Positions 25,774 through 34,043 of a stretch of DNA of 64,000 nt are shown here, one piece after another; within the stretch, counting starts at the first letter, position 1; every line of letters begins with the position of its first letter. The stretch is from Pigmentiphaga sp. H8. GTDB lineage: Bacteria; Pseudomonadota; Gammaproteobacteria; Burkholderiales; Burkholderiaceae_B. The stretch lies in the NCBI RefSeq assembly GCF_003854895.1, contig NZ_CP033966.1, positions 1,550,001-1,614,000 of the forward strand. The letters run 5' to 3'. Position numbers and translations under genes: made by a program. Below the pieces are notes generated by a model that was not told the DNA's origin, made no database searches, and saw only the letters and a list, made by a program, of their open reading frames with translations.

Positions 25774-28254
25774 CTACCAGGTGTGGGCGTAGCTGATTCT
25801 CAGGACCGTACCGGCCGCGGGCAGGTGGCTGGTGTTGTTGTTGCTGCGCAGGAGCTGGCTGTAGAGCGGGTAGTAGTGCCGGTTGAACAGGTTCTCGATG
25901 CCCAGCGAGACCCGGTTCTTCGCGTCGATGCGCCAGTGGCTGACCAGGTCCACCGTGGTGTAGCCCTTGGCATCGTAGCGTCCGAAGCTGGTCTGGCCGT
26001 TCAGGCGGTAGTCCCTGGATGCATACGAGGTCACCTGGACGCGGTGGCTCCAGCTGCCGTTGGGTCGGTACTCGGCGTAAGCGGTCAGTTTCAGCGGCGG
26101 GATCCGGAAGCCGGTCATGTCCTGATAGGCGCTGGCGTTCTGGGGAAGTTCGCGGCCCTTCATCCAGGTGAAGCTGCCGCCCGCGCTCCAGCGGTCATCG
26201 TCGCTGAAGTAGTCGAGGCTGGCTTCCACGCCGTGGATTTTTTCCTTGGTCCTGAGCAGGGTCAGCCCGTTGTTGAAGCTCTGGACCGCCCCCAGGTCGG
26301 ACCGCGACTGGAAGACGCTCAGGCTGGTTCGAAGGTTCTCGAAGCGGCCGCGCCAGCCCAGCTCGTAGGTGTCGGTCTTGATGGGCTTCAGGTTGGAGTT
26401 GCCGATGTTGAAGCTGGGCGAGGCATTGCGCAGGACGACGCCGATGTCGGGCAGCTCGAAGCCCTGGCTGTACGAAGCATAGAGCTCCTGGCCCTTGACC
26501 GGGGTGAAGACCGTGCCCAGGTTGAAGGTCCAGGCGCCGTAGTTCACCGCGCCTCCGGCCACCGATTGGGGGTTGGCCACGCGCGACTGCGACAGGGGCG
26601 TGAAGTCGTTGAAGCTGGCCCGTGAGCGTTCGTAGCGGGCGCCGCCTTCGACGGACCAGCGGTCGTTGAATTTGTGCTGCGCCTGGGCGAAGGCGCCCAG
26701 GCTGCGCGTGGTGAGCGGCGGCATGTACATCAGGCGGCCGGTCTTGTTGAAGACCAGGCCGCCGCTGGCGTCATAGGCGGCGGGGTCGAAGATGTCGAGC
26801 GGCATGTCGGTCCGCTCGTGGTTGAAGTCCGCGCCCCAGACCAGCAGGGTGTTCCGGTCCTGGCCCAGGGGAGTCTTGACGGTCAGCCGTCCGCCGAAGA
26901 CCTTCGAGTTCTGCATGGCCTGGTCGACGTTGCCGCCGCGGACGGGGACGGCACGCGCGTCGAAGGGGGAGAAGCGCGTGAAGAAATCGCGGTAGTAGAG
27001 CTGCGCGGCCAGCGTGCTGCCCGCCACGTTCCTGTTCTCGTAGTCCAGCCCCAGTATGGTGTTCTGGATCTGGTTCTGCTTGTCGAGCTGGAGTCCCTTG
27101 ATGGACCTGGCCGGGACGGATCCGGGGGGCAGCTTGGCCACCGACGGGTCCGAGGCGTACTTCGTGTCCTGCCTGGCGTCGTAGCGGCTGGCCGACAGTT
27201 GCAGCCGCTGGTCCTCGGCCAGCTTGAATCCCACCTTGGCCGAGGCGTTGTAGATATTGGAATCGAACATGTCGCCCTGGCTGGGCTCCGGGGCGATGCG
27301 GTGTCCGTCCCCGTCGTAGGAACCGCCCACGTGCCGCGCGCCCAGGCTGACGGAGTAGTCGACCACGTCGCCGCCGCCCGACAGGTAGTGCTGCACCTCG
27401 CCGCCCAGTCCCGCGCTGCCCAGCCTGGACAGCGGCGTCACGCCGCTGACGATGGTTTCGGCCTTGGTTTCGCCCGAGGGGCGCTTGGTGCGGATGGAGA
27501 CGATGCCGCCGGCGGCCCCGCTTCCATAGATGGCGCTGCTGCCCCGAAGCACCTCGATCTGTTCGATGTCGGCGGGATTGATGTTGGCGAGGTTCCGGGA
27601 CGAATCGCGATTGGTGTTGAGCGGAATGCCATCGACCAGCACCAGCATGTTCCGGCCGCGCAGGGTCTGGCCGTAGTCCGTGATGGTATGGCTGGCGTCC
27701 GCCATGCCGGGGACGGCCTTGCTCAGCATCGTCGCCAGGCTGTCGGAACCCTGCCGCAACTGCTGGATTTCCTCGCCTTCCAGCAGCGTGACCTGCCTGG
27801 CGGGGGCCGTGAGATTGTTCTGCGTGCGCGCGCTGACGGTGACCGTGGCGAGTTCCGTCGTTTCCGTGGCGGTGGCCGCGGCCTGCGCCGCCCGCACGCC
27901 GGGCGCGGGCTCCAGAGCGTAGTTGCCTTCCCCCATCCGCCGCAGCCGCAGGCCGCTCTGTTCCAGCAGCCGCGCGAAACCGTCCTCGACGGAGAACGAG
28001 CCGGACAGGCCCGGGGTGGCCATCCCGCGCAATCGGGCCGAATCGACGCTGAGGTTGACGCCGGCCTGGGCCGCGAACTGCATCAGGGCGGGCGCCAGCG
28101 GCCCGGCGGGAATGCGATAGGCCTTCTGGACCTGGCCGGCGGCGGGCGTGGCCGCCAGCGCGGACTGTCCATGGAAGGCCAGGACGCTCATGCCGAGGAC
28201 GGCGGCAAGGCGGCGCGGGGAAGGCCGCGGGTGGCGGGCGCGGTGTTGGGGCAT
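25774..28254 (-). CDS. TonB-dependent siderophore receptor with STN signalling domain (BfrZ-like)
   Basis: 826-residue outer-membrane receptor for ferric siderophores. In order: signal peptide (about 1-35), STN domain (about 45-115, YRIPAGPLAPALMQFAAQAG), TonB box region (about 133-142, ELATVTVSA), plug (about 150-265) and a 22-strand barrel ending in RISYAHTW, a terminal aromatic. The STN domain is the part that talks to a FecR-like anti-sigma factor, and exactly that pair lies upstream. Layout recalls bfrZ of Bordetella bronchiseptica with bupI/bupR. GAGG precedes the ATG. The ligand is unknown. Confidence 0.92.
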   Translation of the reverse strand: MPQHRARHPRPSPRRLAAVLGMSVLAFHGQSALAATPAAGQVQKAYRIPAGPLAPALMQFAAQAGVNLSVDSARLRGMATPGLSGSFSVEDGFARLLEQSGLRLRRMGEGNYALEPAPGVRAAQAAATATETTELATVTVSARTQNNLTAPARQVTLLEGEEIQQLRQGSDSLATMLSKAVPGMADASHTITDYGQTLRGRNMLVLVDGIPLNTNRDSSRNLANINPADIEQIEVLRGSSAIYGSGAAGGIVSIRTKRPSGETKAETIVSGVTPLSRLGSAGLGGEVQHYLSGGGDVVDYSVSLGARHVGGSYDGDGHRIAPEPSQGDMFDSNIYNASAKVGFKLAEDQRLQLSASRYDARQDTKYASDPSVAKLPPGSVPARSIKGLQLDKQNQIQNTILGLDYENRNVAGSTLAAQLYYRDFFTRFSPFDARAVPVRGGNVDQAMQNSKVFGGRLTVKTPLGQDRNTLLVWGADFNHERTDMPLDIFDPAAYDASGGLVFNKTGRLMYMPPLTTRSLGAFAQAQHKFNDRWSVEGGARYERSRASFNDFTPLSQSRVANPQSVAGGAVNYGAWTFNLGTVFTPVKGQELYASYSQGFELPDIGVVLRNASPSFNIGNSNLKPIKTDTYELGWRGRFENLRTSLSVFQSRSDLGAVQSFNNGLTLLRTKEKIHGVEASLDYFSDDDRWSAGGSFTWMKGRELPQNASAYQDMTGFRIPPLKLTAYAEYRPNGSWSHRVQVTSYASRDYRLNGQTSFGRYDAKGYTTVDLVSHWRIDAKNRVSLGIENLFNRHYYPLYSQLLRSNNNTSHLPAAGTVLRISYAHTW

Positions 28255-28339
28255 GTCGTGAATCCTCGTGACTGTCGTGGGCCGTTGTAGGGAGGCTTGG
28301 TGGATATGACAGGCGAGATTCAAAAACCGGACAGGGGGC

Positions 28340-29293
28340 CTAGCGGCGGGTCACCCTGACCCAGTAGCGGGTCCGTTCTTCGGTCCGCACGGGCAGCGTC
28401 CGGGTCAGGAGGTCCAGGATGCGGGAGGTGTCATTCAATTGGAAGCTGCCGGAGACCCGCAGGTCCGCGGCATCCGGGGCGCACTGCAGGATGCCGGGCC
28501 GGTAGCGGGCCAGTTCGGCCAGGAAGTCCTCCAGCCGCATGTCCTGCGCATAAAGTACGCCCTGGGTCCAGGCATCCGCTTCGGGCGCAAGCGCCGTCAC
28601 GGCGCGGACCGCCTGGCTGTCGAATTCGGCGCGTTCCCCGGCCTGGACGATGGTGCTGTGCGTCGACCGGGCGGGACGGATCCTGACCGCGCCGTCCAGC
28701 ACCGCGAGCGCGGTGCCCTGCTCGTGCGTGCGGACGAGGAAGCGGGTGCCCAGGGCCTGCATGTCGCCGTCTTCGGTCTGGACGATGAAGGGCTGGCCGG
28801 CGTACCGGGCCGGATGCGCCGTTTCCACCAGGATCTCCCCCGCGTGCTGGCGCACCCGCCGGGCGGTGCCATCGAAGTTCGCGCTGATGGCCGAAGCCGT
28901 GTTCAGCAGGATCCGGCTGCCATCGGCCAGCGTGATCGACCGGCGCTCCCCGGTGGCCGTCCTGAAGTCGGCATTCCAGGTTTGCCAGGGAAGCCGGCGA
29001 TACGCCAGCCAGCCCAGCGCCGGCGCGCCGATCGCCAGCGCGGCCGTCTTGAGGAATTGCCTGCGGCTGGCCGTGCGGCGGGGCCGATTCAGCACGGCCA
29101 TGCCCATGGGGACGGGCAGGGCGTTCATCCGTTCCTTCAGGCGCTCGGCCTGTTGCCAGACGTGTTCGTGGACGGCGCTCTGGCCGCGCCAGCGTTGCAG
29201 TTCCGCGTGTTCCGATTCGCTGAAGTCGGACGCGTGCCGGCGCGCGAGCCAGTGGGCGGCTTCATCGAGGATGCGCGCGTCGACGGCGTTCAT
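28340..29293 (-). CDS. FecR-like transmembrane sigma regulator (BupR-like)
   Basis: 317-residue inner-membrane protein that transmits the receptor signal to the sigma factor. The N-terminal cytoplasmic domain (EAAHWLARRHASDFSESEH, about 10-55) binds the sigma factor; one membrane segment follows near 85-105, with an RRQF sequence just before it, then the periplasmic FecR domain (GERRSITLADGSRILLNT onward) and the C-terminal DUF4974 part (DLLTRTLPVRTEERTRYWVR). It overlaps the sigma gene by four bases (ATGA), so translation is coupled. Confidence 0.92.
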   Translation of the reverse strand: MNAVDARILDEAAHWLARRHASDFSESEHAELQRWRGQSAVHEHVWQQAERLKERMNALPVPMGMAVLNRPRRTASRRQFLKTAALAIGAPALGWLAYRRLPWQTWNADFRTATGERRSITLADGSRILLNTASAISANFDGTARRVRQHAGEILVETAHPARYAGQPFIVQTEDGDMQALGTRFLVRTHEQGTALAVLDGAVRIRPARSTHSTIVQAGERAEFDSQAVRAVTALAPEADAWTQGVLYAQDMRLEDFLAELARYRPGILQCAPDAADLRVSGSFQLNDTSRILDLLTRTLPVRTEERTRYWVRVTRR

Positions 29294-29820
29294 GCGCCGG
29301 GGGCCAGCATGACGCGCAGGCATTGCCTGAAGCCCTGTGCCATGTAGCGGGTGACCGTGCGCACGCTGACCTGCATGTGCGCGGCGATTTCCTCGTAGGA
29401 CAGGCCTTCCAGCTGGGAAAGCAGGAAGGCGGTGCGGGCCTTGGCCGGCAACTCGTCCAGCAGCGCGTCCAGTTCCTCCAGCGTTTCCAGCAGGATCGCC
29501 CGGGCTTCCACCGACGGCACGGTATGCTCGGGCAAGCGGTGCAGGGATGCCAGATAGGCCTGTTGCAGCGACTGGCGTTCGAGGTGGTTGACGACCAGGC
29601 GCTTGGCCACCGTCGTCAGGTAGGCCCGGGGTTCGCGGATGTCCTGGATGGCGTGTGTCCGGGCGCCCGCCCAGATACGGGTGAACGTGTCCTGGGCGAT
29701 GTCCGCGGCGTCGGAGCGGTTTCCCAGCTTTCTTTGCAGCCAGGCAACCAGCCACTGGCTGTGCTGGCTATAGAGGCTGCCGAGCGCATGACTGGCGGCA
29801 CTGTCGGCAGGTCGGGACAC
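29290..29820 (-). CDS. FecI-like ECF sigma factor (BupI-like)
   Basis: 176-residue extracytoplasmic-function sigma factor directing transcription of the receptor gene. Region 2 carries GNRSDAADIAQDTFTRIW and REPRAYLTTVAKRLVVNHLER, region 4 carries LSQLEGLSYEEIAAHMQVSVRTVTRYMAQ. First gene of the sigma/anti-sigma/receptor/PepSY series, with a Fur box 44-64 bp upstream, giving iron repression plus siderophore induction as in the fec and bup systems. Confidence 0.93.
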   Translation of the reverse strand: MSRPADSAASHALGSLYSQHSQWLVAWLQRKLGNRSDAADIAQDTFTRIWAGARTHAIQDIREPRAYLTTVAKRLVVNHLERQSLQQAYLASLHRLPEHTVPSVEARAILLETLEELDALLDELPAKARTAFLLSQLEGLSYEEIAAHMQVSVRTVTRYMAQGFRQCLRVMLAPGA

Positions 29821-29865
29821 GCGTTTCCCTACAGGGTCAAGGACATGCTCCTATTTTTGCATAAA

Positions 29866-29884
29866 ATGATAGCGATTCGCATTA
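29866..29884 (-). promoter_or_regulatory. Fur box of the sigma factor gene
   Basis: ATGATAGCGATTCGCATTA; on the minus strand it reads TAATGCGAATCGCTATCAT, which fits the Fur consensus hexamers. It overlaps the stop codon of the preceding gntR gene (TAA at 29882-29884). Confidence 0.6.
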
Positions 29885-30592
29885 TTGTTCTTGCAGGGCG
29901 GCCAGCAAGGCCGCCGCTTCGTCTTTCTCTTCCTTGGCCGCCTGGCGCCAGCCATCCAGAATCGCATCGCGCTGCCAGCTGATGTGCCGGCGCAAGGCCT
30001 GGGTCAGACCGCCGCGGTCGCGCGCCTTGTAGAGCTGCACCAGTTGGCGGTGCTCTTCCTGGGCATTGCCCTGGCCGGGGTCGTACGTGAAATACAGGCT
30101 GCGCAGCCAGGTCACGTATTTCGACCAGTCGTTGGCCACGCGCTGCAGCTGCTGGTTGCGGCAATCCGCGCGCAGGGCCTCGTGGAAGGCGTGCAGGACG
30201 GGGGACTCCGGCGCGGGGGATTGTTCGAGGCGGTGCAGCAGGATCTCGATGCCGCGGATCGCGTCGGCGTCGCTGCGCAGGCTCGATTCGTACAGCCGCT
30301 CGCTTTCCAGCAGCACCCAGACGTCGAAGCAGTCGACGATGAAGGCCTCGGTCGGGACGCTGACGCGGCGGTCCCGCATCGTGCCCCGCTCGGCAAGTCC
30401 CACGCGTTCGAGTTCGCTGATGGCTTCGCGCACGGGCGACCGGCTGACACCGAAGCGGGCGGAAAGCACGTCCTCGGCCAGCCGGGTACCGGGCTGCAGG
30501 CGGCCCTGGATGATGGCGGTTTCCAGGGCTTCGTAGATCTCTCTGGAGAGATTCTTGCGCGGGGGGAGGCTGCCTATATCGAGCTTGAGCAT
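29882..30592 (-). CDS. GntR-family regulator, FadR/FCD subfamily
   Basis: 236-residue repressor type. The N-terminal winged helix (about 15-75, LSREIYEALETAIIQGRLQPGTRLAEDVLSA and SRSPVREAISELERVGL) precedes an FCD effector domain of helices (about 90-215) with conserved acidic and His residues that often bind a metal and a carboxylic acid. Divergent from the hydroxyacid dehydrogenase gene; the matching ATTCAAAATAC motifs in the gap are its likely operators. Confidence 0.9.
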   Translation of the reverse strand: MLKLDIGSLPPRKNLSREIYEALETAIIQGRLQPGTRLAEDVLSARFGVSRSPVREAISELERVGLAERGTMRDRRVSVPTEAFIVDCFDVWVLLESERLYESSLRSDADAIRGIEILLHRLEQSPAPESPVLHAFHEALRADCRNQQLQRVANDWSKYVTWLRSLYFTYDPGQGNAQEEHRQLVQLYKARDRGGLTQALRRHISWQRDAILDGWRQAAKEEKDEAAALLAALQEQ

Positions 30593-30603
30593 GGGCCGGC
30601 TGA

Positions 30604-30614
30604 ATTCAAAATAC
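30604..30614. promoter_or_regulatory. GntR-type operator half, copy 1
   Basis: ATTCAAAATAC, 12 bp upstream of the gntR gene start. The reverse complement occurs exactly at 30705-30715 in front of the divergent operon. Confidence 0.45.
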
Positions 30615-30704
30615 TTGGGAAAGTATAGCCACTGACTCCCTGGCAGTCGGCGATGATGCTTTTGTTTTGGTGGAAACCCCTAGAAAATTGGCGTTTCGAG
30701 TTTT

Positions 30705-30715
30705 GTATTTTGAAT
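30705..30715. promoter_or_regulatory. GntR-type operator half, copy 2
   Basis: GTATTTTGAAT, exact reverse complement of copy 1, followed by GCAAAATTCAAAC, which gives a local palindrome TTTTGAATGCAAAATTCAAA. It lies 45 bp before the dehydrogenase start. Confidence 0.5.
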
Positions 30716-30759
30716 GCAAAATTCAAACTATCATCAGCTATTCCACCCGAGAGCGTCAC

Positions 30760-31851
30760 ATGGCCGCCCCCCTTTCCACCGTGTTCCTGGCGCACGACTA
30801 CATGCTGTCGGAAGTGCTGGACCAGATCGCCGCGGGGCTGGCCGAGCGGCGGGTGCGGGTGGTGCGCGGCCCGGTCACGGCGCCCGGTCCCAAGCTCGTC
30901 TATGACGTGCCGGGCATGCGGGCGCAATTGCGGGACGTGGAGGTGGCGGTATTCAGTTCGCGTTCGGTCTGCGGGCCGGAACTCATGGATGCCATGCCCA
31001 GGCTGCGCGGCATCGTGAATCCCACGGTGGGCCTGGAAACGGTGGACGTCGCGGCCGCGACGCAGCGGGGAATCCTGGTCGGCCACGCCGCCACGCTCCA
31101 GAACCGTACGGCGCTGTCCGAGGCCACCGTCATGCTGATCCTGATGCAGCTCTACCAGCCGGATCGGGCGCGCGAGGTCATGGACGGCCGGCGGCCGCGG
31201 CCCCGGGCCCTGCTGGCGGAGCGCTGGGCTCGCATCCTGTCCGGCCGGACGGTTGGACTGGTCGGATTCGGCCGTATCGGCAGGGAGGTCGCCCGCCGCC
31301 TGGCGGGGTTCAGCGTGCGGGTCCTGGCCTGCGGCCGCCCGGGCGCGCCGCGTCCGGACGACCTGCCGGATCACGTGGCCTTCGTGGCGCTGGACGAGTT
31401 GCTGGCCGGCAGCGACATCGTGAGCCTGCACGTCACGCCCGCGCCCGGCGCGAGGCCGGTGATGGGCGCGCGGGAGTTCGCGCTGATGAAGCCCGGCGCC
31501 CGGCTGATCAATACGGCGCGCGGGCAGGCCGTGGACGAGCGGGCCCTGTGCGAGGCGCTGGCATCGGGCCGGCTGGGGGGCGCCGCGCTGGACACGTTCG
31601 AGGTCGAGCCGCTGCCCGCGGACAGCCCGCTCTGGACGCTGGACAACGTCTATCTGACCCCGCATCTGGTTGCCCAGACCTATGACGGGCTGAGCGTGCT
31701 GCCCGGCACCGCGCTCGAGAACATCGACCGCCTGCTGCGCGGCGAGCTGCCGCTGTATTGCAAGAACCCCGAGGCGGAGCCCGCATGGCGGCGCCGCCTG
31801 CATGCCATGGAAGGTCCGGCGATGGCCGGGCCGAGCGTCGAGGAGCGATGA
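30760..31851 (+). CDS. D-2-hydroxyacid dehydrogenase (NAD-dependent)
   Basis: 363-residue enzyme of the D-isomer 2-hydroxyacid dehydrogenase family, oxidising or reducing a 2-hydroxy/2-oxo acid. The nucleotide-binding domain shows TVGLVGFGRIGREVARRLAG (about 157-176); the catalytic Arg lies near LINTARGQAVDE, and the catalytic His in the family is replaced in position by LTPHLVAQT (His present). The start is ATG 30760, which has the family N-terminus; the frame is open upstream through the operator. It overlaps the next Bug gene by one base, so they form an operon. Confidence 0.9.
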   Translation: MAAPLSTVFLAHDYMLSEVLDQIAAGLAERRVRVVRGPVTAPGPKLVYDVPGMRAQLRDVEVAVFSSRSVCGPELMDAMPRLRGIVNPTVGLETVDVAAATQRGILVGHAATLQNRTALSEATVMLILMQLYQPDRAREVMDGRRPRPRALLAERWARILSGRTVGLVGFGRIGREVARRLAGFSVRVLACGRPGAPRPDDLPDHVAFVALDELLAGSDIVSLHVTPAPGARPVMGAREFALMKPGARLINTARGQAVDERALCEALASGRLGGAALDTFEVEPLPADSPLWTLDNVYLTPHLVAQTYDGLSVLPGTALENIDRLLRGELPLYCKNPEAEPAWRRRLHAMEGPAMAGPSVEER

Positions 31852-32813
31852 TGAAAAGGGTGTTCGGATGGATGGCGGTATTGGCGGGCATGGCGTGGGG
31901 CGGCAATGCGCACGCCGACGCCACGGTTTACCCGGGCAAGCCCATACGCCTGATTTTCCCGTGGGCGCCGGGGTCGGTCATCGACGCGCTGACGCGTTCG
32001 ATGGCCGAGGGGATGGCGGCGCGGCTGGGGCAGCCGGTCGTGGTCGAGACGCGCGCGGGAGCCAACGGCATGATCGCCGCCCAGCAGCTCATCGCGGCGG
32101 CGCCCGACGGCTACACGCTGATGATGGGCAACGAAGGTTCGTTCGGCATCAACACGGTCCGGCCGAACGCCACCTACGATGCGCGCCGGGACTTCGCGCC
32201 CGTCGCGCATGTGGCGACCACGCCCCTTTTCATCGTCGTCCATCCCGCGTCGCCATATCGTTCGCTGGCGGACCTGATCGCTGCCGCGCGCAAGCCCGAC
32301 GCGCGCATCAGCTACGGCAGCATAGGCGTGGGCTCCAGCTCGCATCTGGCGATAGAGAAGATCTCGCTGGCTTCCGGCGTGCCCTTCATCCACGTCCCCT
32401 ACAAGGGCAGCGCCGAGGTCATCACCAGCATCCAGGGCGGACATGTGACCTTCGCCTACAACGGCGGACTGATGAACGTGCACGAGGGGCGCGTCCGGGC
32501 GCTCGCGGTCGGGTCGGCGCAGCGTTACGCGGGCGCTCCGAACGTGCCCACCGTCAGGGAGACCATAGGTGGCGACTACGATGAAATGGCCTGGTTCGGC
32601 CTGGTGGCGCCGCGCGGGACGCCCGCGCCTATCGTCGAGCGCTTGAACGCCGTGGTCGTGGAGACCCTGTCGCAGCCGGCTTTCAAGGAGAAGTTCAGCG
32701 CACTGGGCTTCGATCCCGCGCCGGGATCCGCGGCGATGCTGGCCGGGAAGATCGAGCGGTCGGTGTCGGGAACCGCGCAGATCATCCGCAAGGCCAACAT
32801 CCAACTCGACTAG
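31851..32813 (+). CDS. Bug-type periplasmic solute receptor 1 (TTT family)
   Basis: 320-residue secreted protein: signal peptide MKRVFGWMAVLAGMAWGGNAHA, then the Bug fold with YPGKPIRLIFPWAPGSVIDALTR and LGQPVVVETRAGANGMIAAQ, the two loops that clamp a carboxylate ligand. AGGAG lies five bases before ATG 31851; ATG 31848 is an alternative. Bug proteins bind small carboxylates for tripartite tricarboxylate transporters or for signalling; no TctA/TctB is present. The neighbouring hydroxyacid dehydrogenase suggests a hydroxyacid ligand. Confidence 0.92.
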   Translation: MKRVFGWMAVLAGMAWGGNAHADATVYPGKPIRLIFPWAPGSVIDALTRSMAEGMAARLGQPVVVETRAGANGMIAAQQLIAAAPDGYTLMMGNEGSFGINTVRPNATYDARRDFAPVAHVATTPLFIVVHPASPYRSLADLIAAARKPDARISYGSIGVGSSSHLAIEKISLASGVPFIHVPYKGSAEVITSIQGGHVTFAYNGGLMNVHEGRVRALAVGSAQRYAGAPNVPTVRETIGGDYDEMAWFGLVAPRGTPAPIVERLNAVVVETLSQPAFKEKFSALGFDPAPGSAAMLAGKIERSVSGTAQIIRKANIQLD

Positions 32814-32823
32814 GGGAATCCGC

Positions 32824-33333
32824 ATGAGCCAGCAGGGGAACGCCGCCGTACCCGCCTTCAGCCAGAGCAACGCCGATCTCGTCCGCATGCTGTCCGAGCT
32901 CGAGAAGCCCGGCGTGCCGTCCTTCTTCAAGCTGAGCGGCCAGTTGCCGGCGCAGGGAAGGACCGACACGCCCATGGCCGCCAGCGATCGCATGGCCGTC
33001 GTGTTGAAGGCCTACGCGGCGACGGGCGAGAACGAACTGCACGCCCATCCCAACGAAGATCATGTGTTCGTCGTGCTGCAAGGGCAGGCCACCTTTCATG
33101 GGCCTCATGGAGAAATGCGCACGATCGGCCCGCGCGAGGGCGTCATGCTGCCCCACGGAACCTTCTATTGGTTCAAGGCCACCAGCGAGGAACAACTCGT
33201 CATGATCCGCGTGGGCTGCGCGGTGGGCGACGCGCCCCGGCAGGGGCGCATAGGGATCGACGGCCTGCCCATGGATGGCCATTCGGCAGCCAACAAGGAA
33301 GTGCCGGTGATCCTGTCGGGGCGGTGCTTCTAG
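32824..33333 (+). CDS. Cupin-domain protein
   Basis: 169-residue single-domain cupin. Motif 1 is ENELHAHPNEDHVFVVLQGQATFHG, with two His and a Glu as possible metal ligands, and motif 2 is GVMLPHGTFYWFKATSEEQ with a third His, so a metal site is plausible. No signal peptide. It starts 11 bp after the Bug gene with GGGGAA as RBS and closes the dehydrogenase-Bug-cupin unit. Its stop overlaps that of the convergent gntR gene by four bases. The reaction cannot be named. Confidence 0.85.
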   Translation: MSQQGNAAVPAFSQSNADLVRMLSELEKPGVPSFFKLSGQLPAQGRTDTPMAASDRMAVVLKAYAATGENELHAHPNEDHVFVVLQGQATFHGPHGEMRTIGPREGVMLPHGTFYWFKATSEEQLVMIRVGCAVGDAPRQGRIGIDGLPMDGHSAANKEVPVILSGRCF

Positions 33334-34013
33334 CGTTTCTGGCGCAGGCCGCTCAAGAGCCGCCGCGCCGTCTCTTCGACGTGGCTGCGGCTGAGCATGG
33401 CCAGCCCATGGGCATCGCCCGCCTTGAAGGCTTCGAAGATTTCCCGGTGTTCGCGCAGTGCCTGGCTGACGTCGCCGGTCAGGCGCATTTCCATGCGGAC
33501 ATAGGCTTCCACGGTATCGCGCAGGGTGTCGGCGATGTTGGCGAGGCGCTTGCGGCGGCTTGCGTGCACCAGCCGCGAGTGGAAGTCGCGGTTGAGGCTG
33601 GCCCACTGGTTGTCGTAGTTGGCTGAGCGGGCGGCCAGTGCCTCCATCTGCAGGAGCAGATGTTCGACGGCGTCGATGTCGTCCTGGGTGCGGGCGCGCG
33701 CCGCGATGGTCGCGGCGTGTTCTTCGATGACCATGCGCAGTTCGAAGATCTCGACGATCTCGTCCTGCTGAAGTTCCGTGACCGCATAGCCGCGCCGCGG
33801 GCGCAGCACGATCAGGCCGTCGGTTTCGAGCCGTCCCATCGCTTCGCGGACGGGAACCCGGCTGACGTTGAAGAGCTTGGCGATTTCCTCCTGGCGCAGG
33901 ACGGCGCCGGGCTTGAGCGTCCCGTCCAGGATGTTGACGCGCAACTGCTTGTAGATGATTTCCGGCAGCGGCAGGCGTGAGTCGCCGGAGGCGAGCAGCG
34001 GGAGGGAGTCCAT
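33330..34013 (-). CDS. GntR-family regulator, FadR/FCD subfamily (second)
   Basis: 227-residue regulator. Winged helix about 15-75 (IIYKQLRVNILDGTLKPG, VSRVPVREAMGRLETDGLI), FCD effector domain about 85-210 (ELRMVIEEHAA, NRDFHSRLVHAS, HREIFEAFKAGDAHG) with the Asp/His residues that ligate metal in FCD proteins. It lies between the cupin unit and the extradiol gene. TTGTATTCA motifs before it, before the extradiol gene and before the hydrolase gene suggest it controls the whole Rieske/extradiol cluster and itself. Confidence 0.9.
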   Translation of the reverse strand: MDSLPLLASGDSRLPLPEIIYKQLRVNILDGTLKPGAVLRQEEIAKLFNVSRVPVREAMGRLETDGLIVLRPRRGYAVTELQQDEIVEIFELRMVIEEHAATIAARARTQDDIDAVEHLLLQMEALAARSANYDNQWASLNRDFHSRLVHASRRKRLANIADTLRDTVEAYVRMEMRLTGDVSQALREHREIFEAFKAGDAHGLAMLSRSHVEETARRLLSGLRQKR

Positions 34014-34020
34014 GGACGGA

Positions 34021-34032
34021 TTGTATTCAAAA
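34021..34032. promoter_or_regulatory. TTGTATTCA operator, copy 1
   Basis: TTGTATTCAAAA, eight bases upstream of the second gntR start. Confidence 0.45.
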
Positions 34033-34043
34033 ACGATCCGCTG

